A DNA stretch of 64,000 nucleotides. It comes from Winogradskyella sp. J14-2 (lineage in GTDB: Bacteria; Bacteroidota; Bacteroidia; Flavobacteriales; Flavobacteriaceae). Shown here in pieces: positions 56,334-64,000 of the stretch (position 1 is the stretch's first letter; each line of letters begins with the position of its first letter). The DNA lies in NCBI RefSeq assembly GCF_001971725.1, contig NZ_CP019388.1, forward strand, positions 2,746,501-2,810,500. The letters are read 5' to 3'. Made by a program: the position numbers and the translations under genes. Under the pieces are notes generated by a model. It ran no database searches. It was not told where the DNA came from and saw nothing but the letters and a program-made list of their open reading frames with translations.

Positions 56334-56353
56334 TTGCAAAATTAATTTATATT

Positions 56354-56381
56354 AAAAGTCTTCCGATGGGAAGACTTTTTT
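56354..56381 (+). terminator. rpsT terminator
   Basis: AGTCTTCC pairs with GGAAGACT across a GATG loop, followed by a T6 run (56376-56381). Confidence 0.9.
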
Positions 56382-56413
56382 GTTTGCAATATACCAAGCA
56401 GTATTAAAGAACA

Positions 56414-56450
56414 TAAAAAAAGCTTAGAATCTAGATTTCAAAGCTTTTTT
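56414..56450 (-). terminator. rho terminator
   Basis: AAAAAAGCTT at about 56415-56424 pairs with AAGCTTTTTT at 56441-56450, with additional GAA/TTC pairing inside. It ends 30 bp from the rho stop codon and its T-rich side is correct for minus-strand transcription. Confidence 0.7.
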
Positions 56451-56479
56451 AGGTTTATAAAGATTTTAGAGTTAATCTG

Positions 56480-58096
56480 TTATCCGTTCATAGAAATAAG
56501 AAACTCTTCATTATTTCTCGTTTGCTTAAAACGATCATTTATAAATTCCATGGCTTCAACAGGGTTCATATCTGCGAGATATTTTCGCATAACCCACATT
56601 CTTTGAATGGTGTTATCATCTAGTAATAAATCATCTCGTCTTGTGCTAGATGATGTAAGATCTATAGCAGGGAAAATACGACGGTTAGAAATCTTACGAT
56701 CTAACTGTAATTCCATATTACCAGTACCTTTAAACTCTTCAAAGATAACTTCGTCCATTTTAGAACCGGTTTCTGTTAATGCCGTTGCAATAATGGTTAA
56801 AGAACCACCATTTTCGATATTACGAGCAGCACCAAAGAAACGTTTTGGTCTATGTAAAGCATTTGCATCAACACCACCAGATAAGATTTTACCAGAAGCA
56901 GGTTGTACGGTATTATATGCTCTTGCTAAACGAGTAATAGAATCTAATAAAATTACAACATCATGTCCACACTCTACTAAACGTTTTGCCTTTTCTAAAA
57001 CAATATCTGCAATTTTTACGTGCTCGTGAGCTTCCTTATCAAAAGTAGAGGCAATAACTTCACCACGTACATTACGTTGCATGTCTGTTACTTCCTCAGG
57101 TCTTTCATCAATAAGTAATATCATTTGATAAACTTCAGGGTGATTAGCAGCTATTGCATTAGCCACGTCCTTGAGTAACATGGTTTTACCAGTTTTTGGT
57201 TGAGATACAATCATGCCACGTTGGCCTTTTCCTATAGGAGAAAACAAATCCATGATTCTTGTAGAAATTGTGCTTTGTCTTTCTGCTATGTTAAATTTTT
57301 CTTTTGGGAAAAGTGGAGTTAAGTGCTCAAAAGCAACACGATCTCTAACTACGTTTGGATCTTGTCCATTGATTTTACTCACCTTAATAAGAGGGAAATA
57401 CTTTTCACCTTCTTTAGGTGGTCTTACATGGCCAAGTACTGTATCACCTTTCTTTAAACCAAATAAACGTATTTGTGATTGCGATACATAAATATCGTCA
57501 GGCGAGGTTAAGTAGTTATAGTCAGAAGATCTTAAGAATCCATAACCATCTTGCATAATATCTAAAACGCCTTCACTTTCAATAATGGCATCAAACTCAA
57601 AATCTGGTTCGCGATAACGGTTTCTGTTATCCTTATTACCATTATTTTTTTGGTTGTTGTTATTGTTATTTCGGTTTTGTCTATTATCGTTTTTCTGATT
57701 GCCGTTAGAGCGTCTATTGTCGTTTTTACGATCATTAGACTTATTATTGTCTTGGCGCTGAGTATTCTGCTCGTCTTTATTCGACTTTTGATCTTGATCC
57801 TTTTGGTCTTCTTTTTTATCCGAAAACTCTATAGATTTTTGTTCGTTATTATCTTTTGGTTTTCTCTGTACTCTAGCTCTTTTTGGTTGAGGCTTATTTT
57901 GTTTTTGCTCTGGCTTTTGGTTAGAGTCTGTTTCAACTTTTGCTTTTACTGCTTCCGGATTTGCAGCTTGATAATCTAAGATTTGATATACCAAGTCTAG
58001 CTTTTTCATTGAGCGATACTTAGGTACATTGAGTTGTTTAGCTATATCCTGTAATTCAGGAAGCTTTTTAGCTTTTAACTGTGAAATTTCAAACAT
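56480..58096 (-). CDS. rho: Transcription termination factor Rho
   Basis: A 538-residue hexameric RNA-dependent ATPase that terminates transcription. An N-terminal helical Rho_N-like domain (residues 1-50; [21 protein letters not shown]) is followed by a long low-complexity insert (about 60-170) of Asn, Lys, Gln, Arg and Asp. The cold-shock-like RNA-binding domain comes next ([21 protein letters not shown]), then the ATPase with P loop [14 protein letters not shown], Walker [17 protein letters not shown] and the Q/R loops [15 protein letters not shown]. The protein is about 120 residues longer than E. coli Rho because of the insert, as common in Bacteroidota. ATG at 58096 gives the expected [12 protein letters not shown] start. 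Confidence 0.97.
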   Translation of the reverse strand: MFEISQLKAKKLPELQDIAKQLNVPKYRSMKKLDLVYQILDYQAANPEAVKAKVETDSNQKPEQKQNKPQPKRARVQRKPKDNNEQKSIEFSDKKEDQKDQDQKSNKDEQNTQRQDNNKSNDRKNDNRRSNGNQKNDNRQNRNNNNNNQKNNGNKDNRNRYREPDFEFDAIIESEGVLDIMQDGYGFLRSSDYNYLTSPDDIYVSQSQIRLFGLKKGDTVLGHVRPPKEGEKYFPLIKVSKINGQDPNVVRDRVAFEHLTPLFPKEKFNIAERQSTISTRIMDLFSPIGKGQRGMIVSQPKTGKTMLLKDVANAIAANHPEVYQMILLIDERPEEVTDMQRNVRGEVIASTFDKEAHEHVKIADIVLEKAKRLVECGHDVVILLDSITRLARAYNTVQPASGKILSGGVDANALHRPKRFFGAARNIENGGSLTIIATALTETGSKMDEVIFEEFKGTGNMELQLDRKISNRRIFPAIDLTSSSTRRDDLLLDDNTIQRMWVMRKYLADMNPVEAMEFINDRFKQTRNNEEFLISMNG

Positions 58097-58281
58097 TCGT
58101 ATGTTATATAATGTATTACAATTTGATATTATTAATTCAAAATTTTCTAAATGAAATAAAAAGAAAAAAAGTGAAATTAATCTGGAAGATAGAATGATGC
58201 TTTTCAGTAATTTGCTTCATTCTATTGCAATAATACAATTTTATTTTAAAACAATTTCTATCTTTTTAAAAAATAAACTAC

Positions 58282-58289
58282 TAATTTTG
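58282..58289 (+). promoter_or_regulatory. -7 motif of the DUF4293 gene
   Basis: TAATTTTG lies 23 bp before the ATG at 58313 and fits TAnnTTTG. The 216-bp divergent region between rho and this gene holds nothing else I can identify. Confidence 0.5.
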
Positions 58290-58312
58290 CCAAGCAATTT
58301 TTAATTGAAGAT

Positions 58313-58723
58313 ATGATTCAACGTATACAAACACTTTATTTATTTTTATCTGTAGTTATTTCTGCAGGACTAATATTTGTGTTTTATCTGTGGACTAACA
58401 CTGAGGATACGAAAGTTTTTGCAACAGATAATTATTTGTATTTGGGCTTGTTTTTAGCGTCGGCTTTATTATCTTTAATCTCGATTTTTAGTTTTAAAAA
58501 TAGAAAGTCTCAATTTGTAATGGGACGAGTTAATATAATATTAAACTTTATTTTACTAGGAATCTTTGTATATCAATCTCTAAATTTATCTGGAGAGACG
58601 AATGTTTCTGAGAAAGGTATTGGGATTCTTCTTCCTATTTTTTCTATTGTGTGTTTAGTCTTGGCAAACAAGGCTATTAAAAAGGACGAAGATCTTGTAA
58701 AATCTGTAGATAGATTACGATAG
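58313..58723 (+). CDS. DUF4293 membrane protein
   Basis: A 136-residue integral membrane protein with four predicted helices (LYLFLSVVISAGLIFVFYL, YLYLGLFLASALLSLISIF, VNIILNFILLGIFVYQSL, GILLPIFSIVCLVLA) and a basic C-terminal end (KDEDLVKSVDRLR). The opening MIQRIQTLYLF and the closing ANKAIKKDE are DUF4293 hallmarks. The family is restricted to Bacteroidota, commonly sits next to rho, and has no known function. Confidence 0.93.
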   Translation: MIQRIQTLYLFLSVVISAGLIFVFYLWTNTEDTKVFATDNYLYLGLFLASALLSLISIFSFKNRKSQFVMGRVNIILNFILLGIFVYQSLNLSGETNVSEKGIGILLPIFSIVCLVLANKAIKKDEDLVKSVDRLR

Positions 58724-58751
58724 AACCTAAAATCTTAGTAGTATTAGTGCG

Positions 58752-58781
58752 AAAAACCCAGACGCTGCCGTCTGGGTTTTT
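58752..58781. terminator. Bidirectional terminator
   Basis: AAAAACCCAGACG (58752-58764) and CGTCTGGGTTTTT (58769-58781) form a 13-bp perfect stem with a 4-nt loop between the convergent DUF4293 and phosphoesterase genes. It carries its own A and T tracts for both directions. Confidence 0.93.
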
Positions 58782-58787
58782 CATTTT

Positions 58788-59279
58788 TTATCTATCAAAT
58801 TCTATAACTTCTAACTCTTTAATTTGTTTACCATCAATTTTAAATCTCAGCATTGTTCTTTTTTGATGGAATCCATGTTTGCCAACAGCGCCTGGATTCA
58901 TGTGTAGTAGATTCAATTTCTTATCTGGAATCACCTTTAGTATGTGAGAATGACCACATATAAATAAATCTGGAGGATTATTTTGAAGTGTTTCTCTAAC
59001 CCGACCATTATATTTAGGAGGATAACCACCAATGTGTGTTATCCAAACATCAACATCTTCACATTTAAAACGCAGATTCAAGGGGAATTCAGCTCTTGCT
59101 TTGGTGTCATCAATATTACCATAAACGGCTTTTAATGGCTTATGCTTCCTTATTTCATCAGTTACTTTTAAGTCTCCGATATCACCAGCATGCCAAACTT
59201 CATCGGCTTGCATTACATATTTAATAATAGTGTCATCAATGTAACTGTGTGTATCTGATAAGAGGAGTATCTTTTGCAT
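58788..59279 (-). CDS. YfcE/MJ0936-type metallophosphoesterase
   Basis: A 163-residue calcineurin-like phosphoesterase. The five metal-binding motifs of the family are visible in order: LLSDTHS (Asp, His), WHAGDIGD, YGNIDD, ITHIGG and ICGHSH, followed by LLHMNPGAVGKHGF. The short one-domain form resembles YfcE, which cleaves phosphodiesters in vitro; the cellular substrate is uncertain. It is divergent from truA and ends at a bidirectional hairpin. Confidence 0.93.
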   Translation of the reverse strand: MQKILLLSDTHSYIDDTIIKYVMQADEVWHAGDIGDLKVTDEIRKHKPLKAVYGNIDDTKARAEFPLNLRFKCEDVDVWITHIGGYPPKYNGRVRETLQNNPPDLFICGHSHILKVIPDKKLNLLHMNPGAVGKHGFHQKRTMLRFKIDGKQIKELEVIEFDR

Positions 59280-59315
59280 TAAGATAATATTGTGATTTTA
59301 ACTACCGATTCTATG

Positions 59316-59323
59316 TATCTTTG
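59316..59323 (+). promoter_or_regulatory. truA -7 promoter motif
   Basis: TATCTTTG lies 29 bp before the TTG start codon at 59353. A TTG at 59290-59292 could be the -33 element (23-bp spacing). Confidence 0.5.
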
Positions 59324-59352
59324 TGATCTAAAAAGCAAAAATAGCCAATCTT

Positions 59353-60096
59353 TTGAGATATTTTTTAGAGTTATCATACAATGGTAAAGCCTATCATGGT
59401 TGGCAAAATCAGCCAAACGCTATTTCGGTACAAGAAGTTATAGAAAAAGCACTGAGTACTATTTTAAAAGAAACTATCCATATTGTTGGTGCAGGTAGAA
59501 CAGATGCAGGTGTGCACGCATCCCAAATGTATGCTCATTTTGATTTTGAAGGCGACTTTAAAGAAAAAGATCTTACTTATAAGTTAAATTCCTTTTTACC
59601 TAAGGACATTGCAATACATGATATCTTTGAGGTTAAACCAGAATCTCATGCCAGATTCGATGCTTTAAGTAGAACGTATCATTACAGAGTTTCAACATTA
59701 AAAAATGTATTTGATTACGATTATTCATATCAAATGCATTTACCTTTAGATGTTGATGCCATGAACAAGGCTTGTAAAATTTTATTTGAGTATAAAGACT
59801 TTCAATGCTTTTCTAAGAGTAATACAGATGTAAAAACCTATAATTGTAATATTATGGAAGCGTTCTGGACTCAAAATGATGATGAACTCTTCTTTACCAT
59901 AAAAGCTAACCGGTTTCTACGAAATATGGTTAGAGCCATTGTTGGTACTATGGTAAATATTGGTTTAGGGAAATTAAAACCTGAAGATTTACATCAAATA
60001 ATCGCATCAAAGGATAGAGGCAATGCAGGATTTTCAGTTCCTGCACATGGACTATATTTGGTAAATATTGAATATCCTGAAGCAATTAAAATTTAA
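59353..60096 (+). CDS. truA: tRNA pseudouridine(38-40) synthase
   Basis: A 247-residue enzyme that isomerises uridines 38-40 in the anticodon stem-loop. The conserved motifs are LELSYNGKAYHGWQNQP, the catalytic Asp in GAGRTDAGVHA, and RTYHYRV. The C-terminal half has NRFLRNMVRAIVGTMVNIG, with the RNA-binding Arg residues, and a final GLYLVNIEYPE. A TTG start codon at 59353 is the only in-frame possibility: an in-frame TAA lies shortly upstream and no ATG falls between. Confidence 0.97.
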   Translation: MRYFLELSYNGKAYHGWQNQPNAISVQEVIEKALSTILKETIHIVGAGRTDAGVHASQMYAHFDFEGDFKEKDLTYKLNSFLPKDIAIHDIFEVKPESHARFDALSRTYHYRVSTLKNVFDYDYSYQMHLPLDVDAMNKACKILFEYKDFQCFSKSNTDVKTYNCNIMEAFWTQNDDELFFTIKANRFLRNMVRAIVGTMVNIGLGKLKPEDLHQIIASKDRGNAGFSVPAHGLYLVNIEYPEAIKI

Positions 60097-60112
60097 TAAG
60101 CATTTATAGAGC

Positions 60113-60120
60113 TAATTTTG
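60113..60120 (+). promoter_or_regulatory. ABC transporter -7 motif near start codon
   Basis: TAATTTTG ends 7 bp before the ATG at 60128, giving at most a very short leader. It is also possible that the gene is transcribed from the truA promoter 32 bp upstream of its ATG. Confidence 0.35.
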
Positions 60121-60127
60121 GCTTACG

Positions 60128-61900
60128 ATGGCAGAAAAAAATAAAAAGAAAATATTTGACACAACGCTTTTTAAGCGTTTATTGGATTATATAAAACCTT
60201 ACAAAACAGTATTTATAATCTCTTTGATTTGTGTTATTGGTTTGGCTGTTTTTGGTGCGTTAAGGCCAAGGATTTTAAAGGATGCAATAGATATTAAAAT
60301 AGCCAATAAAGAGTATAGTGGTTTTGTGTTTTACATGGGTATTATGCTTGTGCTTCTTGTTTTAGAAGTTGTATCTCAGTTACTATTTATTTATTACGCA
60401 AGTTGGTTGGGTCAATCAGTTGTAAAAGATATTCGTGTCAAACTTTTTAAGCATATCCTAAAGCTTAAAATGACTTATTTTGATAAGTCGTCTGTTGGTG
60501 TTTTAATAACCAGAGCTGTAACAGACATGGAGCGTATTGCGGATATTTTTGGGCAAGGACTATTCATGATTTTTAGTGATATTCTAAAAATGTTGGTTGT
60601 GGCGATTTTTATGGCATTTATCAACTTAAAATTGAGTTTAATTGTTTTTGCAACGATGCCTGTAATTATTGTTGCTACTAAGATTTTTCAGAAGTATATG
60701 AAGAGAGCTTTTGAAGATGTACGAACTGAAGTCTCCAACCTTAATTCTTTTGTGCAAGAGCGTGTTACCGGAATGAAAATTTTACAGCTGTTTACACGAG
60801 AAGCTACTGAATACAAAAAGTTTAAAGAAATAAACGAACGTCATAAAAAAGGCTGGTTAAAAACCGTTTGGTATAATTCTATTTTCTTTCCAGTAGCTGA
60901 GTTTGTGTCTTCGCTTACTATGGCCTTGGTAATTTTAGTTGGAGGATTTACAGCTATAAACCAAGGTGCAACCACAACCTTGGGTGATTTGATTTCGTTT
61001 ACAATGTTTATCCCTATGCTTTTTAGACCATTGTATCAAATTGCCAATAAATTTAATACGCTGCAAATGGGAATGGTTGCTGCAGATCGTGTATTTAGAG
61101 TGTTAGATACAACCTCTAATATAGATGATTTTGGTACAATTGAAGCCAATCATTTTAAAGGTGCAATTGAGTTTGATAATGTTAGATTCTCTTATGTTAA
61201 GGATGAAGAAGTTTTAAAAGGCATTTCTTTTAATGTAGAAGCAGGTGAAACAGTGGCTATCGTAGGTGCTACAGGAGCCGGAAAATCTACAATCATCAAC
61301 TTATTGAATCGTTTTTATGAAATAAATTCTGGACATATAAGAATTGATGGTACAGACATAAAGGATATGACCCTAAGCTCATTACGTAACCAGATCGCAG
61401 TCGTATTGCAAGACGTATTTTTGTTTGCGGATACCATTCTAAATAACATTACGCTTAATAACGAATATATCACAGAAGACGATGTTGTTACTGCAGCTAA
61501 AGCTATTGGTATACACGACTTTATAACAAGCCTACCAGGTGGATATCATTACAACGTAAAAGAACGTGGTGTTATGCTCTCTTCTGGTCAGCGTCAACTG
61601 ATTTCGTTTTTAAGGGCTTACGTCACTAATCCAAGTATTCTAATTTTGGATGAAGCTACTTCTTCTGTAGATTCATACTCAGAGCAATTAATACAAGATG
61701 CTACAGATACAATTACCAAAGGAAGGACATCTATTGTTATTGCACATAGATTAGCGACTATTCAGCAGGCTGATAAAATTATTGTCATGGATGCTGGTCA
61801 AATAGTTGAGATAGGAACACACAAATCTTTACTTAAGAAGAAAGATGGTTATTACAAAAATCTTTATGAAGTTCAGTTCTTAAAGGCTGAGGCAGTTTAA
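60128..61900 (+). CDS. ABC exporter (MsbA/multidrug half-transporter type)
   Basis: A 590-residue half-ABC exporter with an N-terminal six-helix transmembrane domain (about 20-320; first helices FIISLICVIGLAVFGAL and GIMLVLLVLEVVSQLLFIYY) and a C-terminal nucleotide-binding domain. Walker A is GATGAGKSTIIN at about residue 380. The signature LSSGQRQLISFLRA and Walker B ILILDEATSSVD are intact, and the H loop is IVIAHRLATI. Homodimers of this type export lipids, peptides or drugs; the substrate is unknown. The gene is 31 bp downstream of truA, and its stop codon overlaps the convergent DUF3667 stop by two bases. Confidence 0.94.
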   Translation: MAEKNKKKIFDTTLFKRLLDYIKPYKTVFIISLICVIGLAVFGALRPRILKDAIDIKIANKEYSGFVFYMGIMLVLLVLEVVSQLLFIYYASWLGQSVVKDIRVKLFKHILKLKMTYFDKSSVGVLITRAVTDMERIADIFGQGLFMIFSDILKMLVVAIFMAFINLKLSLIVFATMPVIIVATKIFQKYMKRAFEDVRTEVSNLNSFVQERVTGMKILQLFTREATEYKKFKEINERHKKGWLKTVWYNSIFFPVAEFVSSLTMALVILVGGFTAINQGATTTLGDLISFTMFIPMLFRPLYQIANKFNTLQMGMVAADRVFRVLDTTSNIDDFGTIEANHFKGAIEFDNVRFSYVKDEEVLKGISFNVEAGETVAIVGATGAGKSTIINLLNRFYEINSGHIRIDGTDIKDMTLSSLRNQIAVVLQDVFLFADTILNNITLNNEYITEDDVVTAAKAIGIHDFITSLPGGYHYNVKERGVMLSSGQRQLISFLRAYVTNPSILILDEATSSVDSYSEQLIQDATDTITKGRTSIVIAHRLATIQQADKIIVMDAGQIVEIGTHKSLLKKKDGYYKNLYEVQFLKAEAV

Positions 61901-62724
61901 TTAATTGTATCTTTTATTGTTTTGGTAGCTTCAATTTCAGCTCTTTTGGATTCTATCATAGCGTCCAATGACCCATTATAATACATTATAATGGTAGATG
62001 CTATTGTTATAATGACAAATAGTACGATTAGAATACCAATAAATAGAAGAGATCTAAGTAGTATTTGGGTAAAACTAAGACCGTAAACACGTTTAAGGCA
62101 GTATGTAAAATATAAAACCATAATTGGTATCGTAAGCAATCCAAATGCTTCAAAAGATATTAGTTTAGTGGGTACTAACGCAACTGTTAAGATGGCGATA
62201 CATATAGATAGTTGTGCTTGGCCGTACAAAAAAATAACAATTAATTCCGTGTAATTATATGTTTTTATACCCATAAAAGTAAGCCTCGCGATTAAGGCAT
62301 AGATTGGTATATATAACATCATTATAAGTGACTGATAGTCGGTCATAAAACTATATGTAGAATCAAAGACAGCTTGCTGCGTTTTACCGATTTCTGTATT
62401 TAAATCGTAAAGTGAAATCTCAGTCTGAAATTGCTTCAAGACATAAATTTGTAGACCAGACAAAGTAATGGCTAAGGCAAAATAGCTGATAACGTTTACG
62501 TACTTTTTTCTGGTGCCATTTATATAACCAACAATAACATCTTCTGGTTTTTTAAAAAGCTGAATAAAAGTTTGGAGCAGCTTGTTGTCGTAATTAAAAA
62601 AGGTTTCACTAAGATGTGTAAATAAGTTTTTTAAGGTAAGTCTGTTACGGATTACTTTTCCACCACAACGACTGCAATAATCATATTGCTCTTTTAACTC
62701 GGTATTACAGTTTTTACAATTCAT
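61897..62724 (-). CDS. DUF3667 membrane protein (second copy)
   Basis: A 275-residue protein with an N-terminal zinc-ribbon of two CxxC pairs (CKNCNTELKEQYDYCSRCGG) and an otherwise hydrophobic body with about five to six helices (for example YVNVISYFALAITLSGLQIY, LIMMLYIPIYALIARLTF, SLLFIGILIVLFVIITIAST). It belongs to DUF3667, a Bacteroidota-enriched family of unknown function. It is closely related to the adjacent upstream gene and its ATG overlaps that gene's stop codon, so translational coupling is likely. The C-terminus is charged. A sensor or scaffold role is only a guess. Confidence 0.9.
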   Translation of the reverse strand: MNCKNCNTELKEQYDYCSRCGGKVIRNRLTLKNLFTHLSETFFNYDNKLLQTFIQLFKKPEDVIVGYINGTRKKYVNVISYFALAITLSGLQIYVLKQFQTEISLYDLNTEIGKTQQAVFDSTYSFMTDYQSLIMMLYIPIYALIARLTFMGIKTYNYTELIVIFLYGQAQLSICIAILTVALVPTKLISFEAFGLLTIPIMVLYFTYCLKRVYGLSFTQILLRSLLFIGILIVLFVIITIASTIIMYYNGSLDAMIESKRAEIEATKTIKDTIN

Positions 62725-63509
62725 TGATTAAGAATTTGCTGAACTACTAAAATTATAATAACCAATACCATTAAGAATAATATTGACACCATATAAATAA
62801 TCATTGTGATTAAGAATTTGGCCAAAGTATTCACAAAGCTTTCTCTAAATATACGCTTGAGTACATAGAATAAATATAGGAACGTAGGTAACGTAAGTAT
62901 GGTGGAAACAATTAGATAGTTTAAACCAAATAGTAAAAATAAAATGCTAAAAAAAGCTGTAATTATAATAATTTGGGCAGAGTAGTATAGGTTTAATACA
63001 AGATGTTCAGTGTAATTATATTTTCTATTGCCAGTAACATAGTATGCTAGCCATGAGCCTAGAGCAGATAGAGGAACTGTTAAGATATAAATAAGGCCTT
63101 GGTATTTTGTAAACATGTCGTATTCTATACCAGCAAAAGGGTTGTTTTCTTGTCCTGGTAGATTTTGAACACCTTCAATAAATTCAGTATTAAACCCAAT
63201 AACATCTTTAAAAAAAGTAGTCATTAAAAACACCTGAATACCAGCAAGAGTTAAGGATACAGCGAAGTATTGTAATACATCAATATATTTTTTCCTTGTA
63301 CCCTCAATATAATTGACTATAACTGATTCTGGTTGTTTAAAAAGATCAATAAATGTTTTTAAAAACTTGTTGTCTAAAGAAATAAACTGCTCATTTATTT
63401 GGTTTGCAATAATCTTTGGTGTTAAACGGTTTTGAATCACTTTTGCACCACACTCATCACAATACTTTTGTGTATCCCTTAGAGCTTTATGACAATTTTT
63501 ACAATTCAT
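62721..63509 (-). CDS. DUF3667 membrane protein (first copy)
   Basis: A 262-residue paralog of the following gene with the same layout: a zinc-ribbon (CKNCHKALRDTQKYCDECGAK, two CxxC pairs), a shared FLKTFIDLFKQPESVIVNYIEGTRKKYIDVLQYF region (landmarks: PESVIVNYI and GTRKKYIDV) and several transmembrane segments. The tandem pair looks like a local duplication. Its start lies only 3 bp from the end of cdaA on the same strand, so the two DUF3667 genes are probably co-transcribed with the c-di-AMP synthase gene. Confidence 0.9.
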   Translation of the reverse strand: MNCKNCHKALRDTQKYCDECGAKVIQNRLTPKIIANQINEQFISLDNKFLKTFIDLFKQPESVIVNYIEGTRKKYIDVLQYFAVSLTLAGIQVFLMTTFFKDVIGFNTEFIEGVQNLPGQENNPFAGIEYDMFTKYQGLIYILTVPLSALGSWLAYYVTGNRKYNYTEHLVLNLYYSAQIIIITAFFSILFLLFGLNYLIVSTILTLPTFLYLFYVLKRIFRESFVNTLAKFLITMIIYMVSILFLMVLVIIILVVQQILNQ

Positions 63510-63512
63510 TAC

Positions 63513-64000
63513 TTAGTTTAAGTCTTCTTTAATCTTTTTTACAAGATCATCAGTGTCTTTAAACATTACAAATTCACCATTTTTAATATATGATATTTGT
63601 CCTGTTTCTTCACTCACAGCAATGGCAAGTGCATCTGTTTTTTCAGTAATACCTATGGCAGCTCTGTGGCGCAGGCCAAAACGTTCTGGTATGTGTTTTT
63701 CGTTATTAACCGGTAAGATAACACGTGTTGCTTTTACTACGTTTTTGTCAATGATAATAGCACCATCATGCAGTGGGCTATTTTTAAAGAAAATACTTTC
63801 TATAATGGGTTGCGAGACTAAAATATTGGTGTCGTCACCAGTATTGGTTAAGAAATCTAAATTGTTGTTGCGTTCTATAACAATTAATGCTCCAGTATTG
63901 GTAGCGCCCATTCTATTGCAGGCGTTGATAATAGCTTCGACATCGGTAGAAGTCTGATTTTCGTTTTTAAGAAATTTAAAATTTTTAAAAATTCCTTTTT
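63513..64000 (-). CDS. cdaA: Diadenylate cyclase CdaA, C-terminal part
   Basis: The 3' portion of a membrane-type diadenylate cyclase that makes cyclic di-AMP from two ATP. The DAC (DisA_N) domain is present with the two diagnostic motifs: LHDGAIII (D-G-A) and RFGLRHRAAIG (R-H-R). The reading frame continues beyond the apparent Met at 63911 to the window edge, with AIINACNRMGATNTGALIVIE as expected for CdaA, so the N-terminal membrane helices lie outside. c-di-AMP controls potassium and osmotic balance in many bacteria. The gene leads directly into the DUF3667 pair. Confidence 0.92.
   Translation of the reverse strand, partial: KGIFKNFKFLKNENQTSTDVEAIINACNRMGATNTGALIVIERNNNLDFLTNTGDDTNILVSQPIIESIFFKNSPLHDGAIIIDKNVVKATRVILPVNNEKHIPERFGLRHRAAIGITEKTDALAIAVSEETGQISYIKNGEFVMFKDTDDLVKKIKEDLN

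Overview
The window looks like chromosomal DNA of a marine-type member of the Bacteroidota, most likely family Flavobacteriaceae. The evidence is AT-rich composition, TAnnTTTG-type -7 promoter motifs instead of -10 boxes, many Bacteroidota-specific families (fused SecDF, DUF4293, DUF3667, DUF2911, DUF6588, RluF-type pseudouridine synthase, STN-type TonB-dependent receptor with ECF sigma and FecR), and type IX secretion (T9SS) C-terminal sorting domains of both type A and type B. No prophage, insertion sequence or CRISPR array was recognised. Most of the window is core genome, and the unusual material lies in secreted and surface proteins.

Layout. 0-9.9 kb: the end of a CtlX-like amidinotransferase-fold gene, a CpeT-like lipoprotein, a TPR-containing sensor kinase, a GH53 galactanase lipoprotein, a VOC protein, argS, a carboxypeptidase-regulatory-like secreted protein, a 102-bp palindromic intergenic repeat, and a DinB/CutA-like gene pair. 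9.9-15.8 kb: a TonB receptor / FecR / ECF sigma regulon, divergent from a very acidic repeat-built lipoprotein. 15.9-24.4 kb: ffh, folD, a YwaF-like membrane protein, then a seven-gene minus-strand run (VOC, rluF, an exported acetolactate-decarboxylase-like lipoprotein, alpha/beta hydrolase, cupin, lipoprotein, HerA-like ATPase). 24.5-37.6 kb: queE, an HNH/NUMOD4 protein, DUF2911, asnB, gyrB, a DUF6588 gene broken by one amber codon, mdh, two small secreted proteins and secDF.

37.7-51.6 kb holds the most distinctive content: two secreted proteins with the same CUB-PKD-P-domain front end, one (676 aa) ending in a type A and one (2422 aa) in a type B T9SS sorting domain. Between them lie DUF192, lgt, yidD, cysS, folE and a small secreted protein. 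The 2422-aa protein changes both module type and base composition near 47.64 kb, which suggests a mosaic gene. 51.7-64 kb: a FadL-like porin, a tryptophan/glycine/asparagine- and RS-rich lipoprotein, proS, tRNA-Glu, rpsT, rho with a long disordered insert, DUF4293, a YfcE-type phosphoesterase, truA, an ABC exporter, two tandem DUF3667 proteins and the end of cdaA (c-di-AMP synthase) running off the window.

Functional threads. Envelope biogenesis and secretion are represented by secDF, yidD, lgt and the T9SS cargo. Extracytoplasmic signalling is represented by the ECF sigma/FecR/TonB receptor unit and the orphan kinase. Translation and RNA genes (argS, cysS, proS, ffh, rpsT, tRNA-Glu, truA, rluF, queE, rho) are scattered among them. 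Strand switches are often marked by clear hairpin-plus-T-tract terminators, several of which look bidirectional.
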